Positions 58,153 through 64,000 of a stretch of 64,000 nucleotides of DNA are shown here, one piece after another. A program made the translations under genes and the position numbers. Where the stretch lies: contig NC_063169.1 of assembly GCF_023159225.1 (NCBI RefSeq), forward strand, positions 56,569,934 to 56,633,933. Direction: 5' to 3'. Below the pieces are notes generated by a model that saw only the letters and a list, made by a program, of their open reading frames with translations, was not told where the DNA came from and made no database searches. The stretch comes from Perognathus longimembris pacificus (taxonomy: Eukaryota > Chordata > Mammalia > Rodentia > Heteromyidae). Each line of letters starts with the position of its first letter. The first letter of the stretch is position 1.

Positions 58153-58860
58153 CAGTTGTTCTCATACTTGGAGTTCATTTGACTTAGCATGATCTTATGT
58201 GTTCATGAGGGCCTAGCTCTCGAGCTATTGTAATCTTCCCTATGAGGGAAACCATAGAGTCTATGTTTCTTTGTGTGGCCCAATTCACTTATTATGATTT
58301 TTTTCCAAGTCCTTCGATTTCCTTATGAAAGTGACATTGTCATTACTTCTGATAGAGGCATAGAATTCCATTGTATATATGGACCACATTTTCTTGATCC
58401 ACTCATCTACTGAGAGGCATCTAGAAAATAAGTGGTATACTCAGTTGTAGTTATTTTCAACATGGCATGTGAAACCGTGCCATTATTTTTTTCCCTTTTT
58501 TTCCCCATATTCCTTTCCAGTGGTTTTACCCCTGATATCATTGCAACTGATTTTAGTACCCTAGGTACTGTATATGTATGTCCTGGAACTAGGAAAGGGA
58601 ATACCAAAATCAAGAGACAAAGGATAAAAAGACAAAAAAAAATGCAACATCAATATTTACAAATCTATATGGTGTAAACCAACTGTACAACTAATGGGGG
58701 GGAGAAGGAAATGGGGAGGGGGAGTTGGGAGAAAAGTGAGGGAGGAGGTAATAAATTGGATAAGAAATATACTCACTGCCTTACCTATGAAACTGTAACC
58801 CCTCTACTTCACTTTGATAATAAAAAATAAAGAGAAGTAAAGACAATAAAAAATAAAACA
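58153..58860 (+). mobile_element. L1 3' end with inverted 5' segment
   Basis: 58153-58424 is L1 in minus orientation (TTGGAGTTCATTTGACTTAG, CATAGAGTCTATGTTTCTTT, CCAAGTCCTTCGATTTCCTT, GAGAGGCATCTAG). From ~58425 the plus-strand 3' UTR begins (TTTTCAACATGGCATGTGAA, ACCCTAGGTACTGTATATG, G-rich tract 58694-58745, tail to ~58860). The inverted part ends in L1 coordinates where the plus part starts, as expected for twin priming. Confidence 0.88.
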
Positions 58861-58865
58861 AAAGG

Positions 58866-58945
58866 GGCTGTGACAATATCTCAAATGGTAAAATGCCTAC
58901 ATTGGATTTATTCCATAACTCAGCACCAAGTGTCATTTAATTGAC
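58866..58945 (+). mobile_element. Possible degraded ID/IDL fragment
   Basis: GGGCTGTGACAATATCTCAA, ATGGTAAAATGCCTACATTG and AACTCAGCACCAAG loosely match the IDL 5' half (GGGCTGGGGATATAG, GTGGCAAGAGTGCCTAC, CCCCAGCAC). Confidence 0.4.
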
Positions 58946-59201
58946 ATATGCAAGCTAACTCCGTGTTAAAAAAAAAAAGCATCAACACATATAATATTCT
59001 GTATGTTATGGGTATAGAATTACTATCGATGTTCAAAATGTATTGGATAAAATCTTAAACCTATGAGGAGCTTTGAATAGGATCAAAAGCATTTCTATCA
59101 TAGGACATTGTAAATGCTTGGTAAGGTCATTACATGTTTGTATTTATACTGTGTCATGGTGTCACTACACACACATTTTTAATTTGCAATTAAAGAAAAG
59201 C

Positions 59202-59335
59202 AGTCTCCTCCTCCTCCTCCTCCTCCCCCTCCCCTCCTCCTCCCCCTCCTCCTCCCCTTCCCCTCCCCCTCCTCCTCCCCCTCCCCCTCCCCCTCCCCCT
59301 CCCCCTCCTTTTCCTCCTCCCACTCCTCTTTCTTC
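59202..59335. repeat. (TCC)n/(CCCCTCC)n pyrimidine tract
   Basis: About 130 bases of C/T-only repeat. On the complementary strand it is G-rich with many GGGG runs. It adjoins the 3' end of the minus-strand SINE that follows. The frame 59073-59387 encodes only Pro/Ser runs and is not a gene. Confidence 0.96.
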
Positions 59336-59345
59336 TTACTTTAAT

Positions 59346-59515
59346 AGGGTATGGGTCTTGAATTCAGGGACTGGGTACTTTCCCTGAGCTCTTTGGCTAG
59401 AGCCACTTGTGATTTTCTGGTGGTTAATTGGAGATAAGAGTCTCAGGGACTTTCCTGCCTAGGTTGGCTCTGTACCTTAATCCCCCCATCTCAGCCTCTT
59501 CACTGGCATCAGGAT
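59346..59515 (-). mobile_element. 7SL-like/Geo dimeric SINE with internal deletion
   Basis: Reversed Geo (GGGTCTTGAATTCAGGGACT, GGGTACTTTCCCTGAGCTCT) jumps after GAGCCACTTGTGA to the linker (TGGTGGTTAATTGGAGATAA) and the reversed 7SL-like half (CTTTCCTGCCTAGGTTGGCT, ATCTCAGCCTCTTC). Confidence 0.8.
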
Positions 59516-60795
59516 AGGAATTTCTAATGTACGTTAACATGAATGAACAGATGGGACATCCCAAGCTCTGACTGACTAGAACTCAATATCAACTTTTGCT
59601 TCCCTTATATTCTTATCATGGATTCATATCTTATGAGGAATACTCAGAATTTTGATATTGACATGAAAAATACATATCATATTTTCTCTTGTCACTTACC
59701 TTACCTGAAAATCTATCTCATATAATTGCCAATCTTCATTCATTGTGGTAAGCATTTCCCCTAAATAAGCAAGTAGTGAACAAAGTCAGTATCTTTTCAT
59801 GGTTTATATTTGGAGCTTCTTTTCTGGTAAACTTCCCCATAAAAATGAATCTTTGCAAACTGTTGACCTTTAAACGGAATTACAATGACGTCACTTCTGA
59901 TATTTCTGTTGCTTGAACAATAATAAAAAGAACTGATCGCAGGTTCTTACATGCTATTTTTTTAAAAAAATTCTTGAGATGCAGTTTCTGGAATTTGTAT
60001 TTTTACAATTTGCTAAATGTACAGTACAAAAATAGCATACTTCTGTGGTATAAACCTCTGCCAAGGACTTTTTGTTCTTTCTTTATGATGAAGGCAGAGT
60101 CTTCATTAAAAAGCAAATTTTCCATTTCAAATGTTGAATAAGATGATTCTTAAAATAATTCAGTTGTTTAAAATTAGCTCCAGAAATAAAGGGAAAAAAA
60201 AGACATTCACACAAGATTATTTTCTGTTCCATAGAAATTTCTCTTGATTGTAAAATGTAACTGTGTTAATCACTTAATATGTAAAAATCCAAATACGTCT
60301 TGAATTTTATGGTGTTCTGAAGATTGCTTTTTCTTAATAAATACAAATTCTTAAACATACATTGTGATAACATTGTTACATATGAAATTGTACCATTCTT
60401 AATGAAATATCATTTAGCAATATAATGACCTAGTTTTCTCCCTACCAGAAGTCTACCTCTTAAAAAAAATAGAACACATATGGCTGGTTTTGAAAGGTAT
60501 TTTAAACTCAGCAACTATCATCCAGAAGATATTTGCTCTCCAGTTGTGCTAGAATCAGCTATATCTTTCCTATCACTTTTTCTCTTGAACCCTTTTATAC
60601 AAGACAATGGTCGCAACTTGTTATAGGGACATTTTTCATGAAACACAATTGAATAGTAAAGAGGCTGATTTCTTCAATAGTATTCACTGTGCACATTTAA
60701 AACAACTTACTATTAGGGATGGCTAGCAGGTAGAAATTCCTCAAATGAATTGGATACTGCTATGACTTGCTGGTTTCTGTCTTCACAAAATTTAT
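59516..60795. other. Unique sequence with a CRE palindrome
   Basis: No transposon or gene recognised. Apart from the CRE at 59886-59893 it is AT-rich and featureless. Confidence 0.5.
59886..59893. promoter_or_regulatory. Consensus CRE (CREB/ATF) palindrome
   Basis: TGACGTCA, the full 8-base CREB/ATF site, in otherwise CpG-poor unique DNA. It is close to ACAAT/AACAATAATA (SOX-like) sequence at 59918-59927. Functional only if the surrounding block is open in some tissue. Confidence 0.4.
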
Positions 60796-60804
60796 TTGAA
60801 GATC

Positions 60805-61412
60805 TAGCTCACTTCACTTAGTATAATTTTTTTTTCAAGTCCTTCCATTTCCTTACATACTAAGTGAAATGAGCCAGACCCAAAGAAACCTAGAGTCTAT
60901 GTTTGCCCCCATTGGTAACAATTAGTACATGTTTAGGATAGTCTAGAAGAAGATTACAATAGCTCAATAGCTATGTACATATCAACACATAAGATGTTGC
61001 TAAGTGGAATGAACTCCAAGTTATGGAAATAAGTGGCTTATCATTGTCATTGTTATTTTCAACATACCATGTGAAATTATGCCATTTTCTTTTGTCTTTC
61101 TTTCTCAGGGTTTTACCCTTGATGTCACTGTTGCTGATTTTGGTACCCTGGGTATTGTATATGTGTTTATTGGAACTAGGGATGGGAAAGGGAACATCAA
61201 ATGGATAGACAAAAGGTAAAGGGGGAATCAATGCAACAGCAATACTTACAAAACTATATACTGTACTCCCACTGTACAACTCATGGGGGGAAGGAAATGG
61301 GGAGGGGGAAGAAGAAAGGAAAATGAGGGAGGAAGTAACAAGTTTGATAAGAAATGTACTCACTGCCTTACATATGCAACAGTAAGCTCTCTGTGCATCA
61401 CTTTGACAATAA
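60805..61412 (+). mobile_element. L1 3' end with short inverted 5' segment
   Basis: 60805-60858 is minus-orientation L1 (TCACTTCACTTAGTATAATT, CAAGTCCTTCCATTTCCTTA). At ~60859 it flips to plus: ACTAAGTGAAATGAGCCAG and the rest of ORF2 end and second-type 3' UTR, with the G-rich tract at 61284-61330 and a short A-rich tail. The same few ORF2 bases (ACTAAGTGAA) occur on both sides of the junction. A poor direct repeat (AAATTTATTTG/AAATTCATTTG) flanks it and may be the target duplication. The frame 60971-61477 (168 codons, minus) is antisense to the L1 UTR and not a gene. Confidence 0.9.
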
Positions 61413-63028
61413 AAATTCATTTGGGGGAAATTCTGCCTCCTGGGATAAAATATTAGTAGGTCGATTGGGGAAAACATTTAGATAATAGGACTTTTATAAA
61501 TCAGTTTGTTTCTGTGATAAAGGGCCCAGAGAAGGATCTCAAATTCCCTCTACCATGTGAAGCTTAAGCTATGAAGTACTGTCTATGAACTGGAAAACAA
61601 ATTCTCAGGAGTCAATCATATTTACCTCAATTTTGGACTTTCCAGCCCGATGAATATCAAGAAGTAAATTTGTGTGTGGATTAAGTAGACTGAGACATAC
61701 TTTAGGATTGATCTATATTTTTCAAAGTATACTGCATGGAGAGTCTCACTGGGTGCCACCTAGATGAGTCTGTTGAACATAATGGATGTGGCCTTACCCT
61801 GGAGCTAACAAATCAGGTCGCTTACGTTTGAAACAACTACCAAGAATACTGTTGTGTGAGAACCATTTAGATCATGGCAGATGTTCTCTATCTCAGCCAG
61901 CATGCCAACACATGCACTGATAATTGATCTGTGAGTGGTCTTTGATAATAAAACTTCATAGAAGTTGAATTGTGCAATAGTCAGGTACCTCCCACACTCC
62001 CCACACATCGAATATATAACTCCTTGTATTAATCTAATTTCAGTAAAATATTCTCAAAAACATTTGTTTGCCTGCAGAATGGGAATGACACTCAAAATAT
62101 TTTAATGAAGTTACATTTTCCCATGCTAGTGTCCTAGCCATTATGTTCTATTCCATAGAATGAAGACTTTTCTCGGTTTTTGTTCGGTGTTATCTGAATA
62201 CATTTGTCTGTCTTTACTCAACTATATCAGCCAGTACCAGTTACTTAATTTTCAGAATCTAGTGAAAAAGATATTTGTCAGAATATTTATGCATAATTAT
62301 AAAAAATGCCCATGATGTACTTTGAAATGATGGCAACATAATCTGAAACAATTATAGAATTCTGTATGATTGTACAAGTTGTTTTCCTAGGAAGATCTTC
62401 TTTGTAATGAAATGTATATGTGACTTAGACTCATGATTAATCAAAACATTGATTGGAAAAAAAGTAAAAAGACTTATTTTTAACTGAACCTTTTGTGTAT
62501 TATATACTTCATGGTTATTTTATATTTGAAAATGTTTAACTCAAGTAATTTTGAAGTTATATATTGCAATTGCAAGGTATTAATTCAAAAGTAAAATTTC
62601 CTGAAGTCACTATGACAATAGATTTTCTCAATCAATTGGTCATATTTACATAAGTTCTCCACCATTCAATACTTTCTACTACCTCAGCAACTACTCCAGC
62701 AGAATCTAGATTTGTAGAATACTGCTCCCACACCATAAATATTCAATTTGATAGTGAACAGAAGTAATAGAATATATTCTTGGATCTTTGGCCCTCAGTT
62801 AATAGGCAGTTAAATTCTTAGGCTTAGTGAAGTGTTACTTAACACAAGTTTCCTGCTTTCTCTCTTCTTTTGCCAGCACAAATACATTAAAAAAATCTGA
62901 ATGTTGCTAAATACACACTCCTCACACGTTGCATGTGGAGACATTTAAATAGCTATGCAGTGTGGATAAAATAGGGTAGCCTTTAAGATCATTGCCAGCT
63001 GGCACTGAAATGAACTTTCAAAATCATT
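61413..63028. other. Unique sequence, no gene seen
   Basis: No transposon recognised. The minus-strand frame 61805-62008 lacks motifs. Confidence 0.5.
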
Positions 63029-63056
63029 GTTTTCCTCCTTTTCTTTTTTTTTCCAG

Positions 63057-63810
63057 GACTCCCAGAGGACAGCCGAGAAAAGAGTCTGTCTTGCTTTCTA
63101 GCAGAGTTCATGCGTCATTCTAACCTACAGTGACAGCGTTCCTGTGGTGTGTTCCCTGGGATGGGCAACAGTCCTCACTCAATGCCCACTCAGAAGATAA
63201 CGTCACAATTCATGTTTTCTTCTAATCCCTATGAGGGACTCCAGGACTGAATGATGTCTGCAGAGCCTGGTATACTGGAGAAAAGCAGAGGGCAATGCAT
63301 ATGTGGTTCTTTCTATGTGGCTATGTCTATATGGATTAAAATTACAGCTTCTTTATTGTACAAATACTGGCATCAAAACCTCAACATTGACACTATACTG
63401 TCTTAAGTGCCAGGCTTTAGAGACAAAATGGATAGTGTGTTCTGACATTTAAAACCATCTACTCAAAATACTTCTTCTTTCTTGGCTTTCATTTTTAATT
63501 TGATATATTTCTTTTCATATGTCTTCTTTAATAGTGTTTCACAGATCAGCCTTCATTTTTCAAGTGACATTATGATAGTATAAATAATTTTATAACTATT
63601 TTTGTTCTTAAAGTTTTTGTAATGGAAAAATTGAAATTATTCCTTATATGTGTTAACAGATTGCATTTCAAAGTGAGTAAAACTGATTTTTATTAAATTA
63701 CGAAAAAGATGCAATTTCCAGGATATTGAATTTTACCCTCGCCAAACAAACTTGTTCCATTATTTTTATGATGTAGCCAGTTAAATCCAATTAAACATTC
63801 TGTTCTGTGC
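63057..63810 (+). other. Possible terminal exon (acceptor, short frames, poly-A signal)
   Basis: A strong polypyrimidine tract (63029-63053) ends in CCAG at 63053-63056, a good splice acceptor. Downstream sequence is GC-richer and non-repetitive for ~300 bases. All three frames close within 25 codons of the acceptor (TAG, TAA, TGA; the longest ends at 63131-63133), so it would be a last coding exon with a short tail or an untranslated/lncRNA exon. ATTAAA signals occur at 63335-63340 and 63790-63795, the latter followed by a TGT-rich stretch. No gene recognised. Confidence 0.3.
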
Positions 63811-64000
63811 TTGTCATCTGTTTTTGAGACATTAATGGATAAACTTCCCTTTCCACAAGGTAGGTCTTCATACTGTAACTCTCTTTATTATCCCGTTTAA
63901 ATTCTTCCACGTGATTTTACCTAGTATATTACATTATACGTGTAATATTTAGATTTTGTTACTCATTTTGCCAGCATCACTGTTTACTAACAAAATTAGC
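63811..64000. other. Unique AT-rich DNA to the window end
   Basis: No feature recognised. Confidence 0.5.

Noticed and set aside
59073..59387. 104-codon plus-strand frame with long proline/serine runs
   Set aside because: It is translated (TCC)n/(CCCCTCC)n repeat; no coding signal.
60971..61477. 168-codon minus-strand frame, the longest outside L1 ORF2
   Set aside because: It is antisense to an L1 3' UTR; similar antisense frames occur at other L1 copies (50677-51054, 2028-2342).

Overview
The window is AT-rich, non-coding mammalian nuclear DNA. No host protein-coding gene is supported. Every open reading frame with recognisable content belongs to LINE-1 (L1) ORF2. The organism is very probably a geomyoid rodent (kangaroo rat, pocket mouse or pocket gopher). 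Young copies of a dimeric SINE with an ID-like left half and a distinct right half (IDL-Geo, described as restricted to Geomyoidea) are scattered through the window. 7SL/B1-like monomers, classical ID and an L1 family with its own 3' UTR accompany them. The species assignment is from memory of the SINE literature and was not searched.

Layout. 0-2.4 kb: plus-strand L1 3' end (ORF2 C-terminal half, 3' UTR, poly-A), abutting an older L1 tail. 2.4-8.3 kb: AT-rich unique DNA with two long (TG)n tracts, one at the tail of a 7SL-like/Geo SINE. 8.3-16.2 kb: IDL-Geo with a perfect target-site duplication, older SINEs, L1 fragments, and a twice-hit insertion site at 13.96-14.23 kb. 16.2-18.1 kb: a GC-richer, repeat-poor block that looks like conserved regulatory DNA, followed by MIR and B1-like elements. 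19.3-23.7 kb: a rearranged IDL-Geo and a long minus-strand L1 that was invaded by an ID element, whose tail was in turn invaded by a second L1. 23.7-43 kb: mostly unique AT-rich DNA with scattered SINEs and L1 pieces and a few enhancer-like or exon-like islands. 43-46 kb: an L1 with an inverted 5' end, inserted beside an older L1. 46-64 kb: L1 3' ends (two more with 5' inversions), four SINEs ending in microsatellites, an AT-rich conserved-looking block near 52 kb, and a possible terminal exon at 63.06 kb.

Nothing works as an operon or gene cluster. The window records retrotransposition: L1 supplies the machinery, and SINEs with internal pol III-like boxes use it. The most interesting signals are (1) the Geo monomer occurring in three settings (after ID-like, after 7SL-like, and alone with its own tail and target duplication), with A-box and B-box matches of its own; (2) several L1 copies with 5' inversions (twin priming); (3) a three-level nest resolved by two sets of target duplications; and (4) a few candidate conserved non-coding elements or exons. 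Coordinates of repeat edges are good to roughly 10-30 bases unless a target duplication fixes them.
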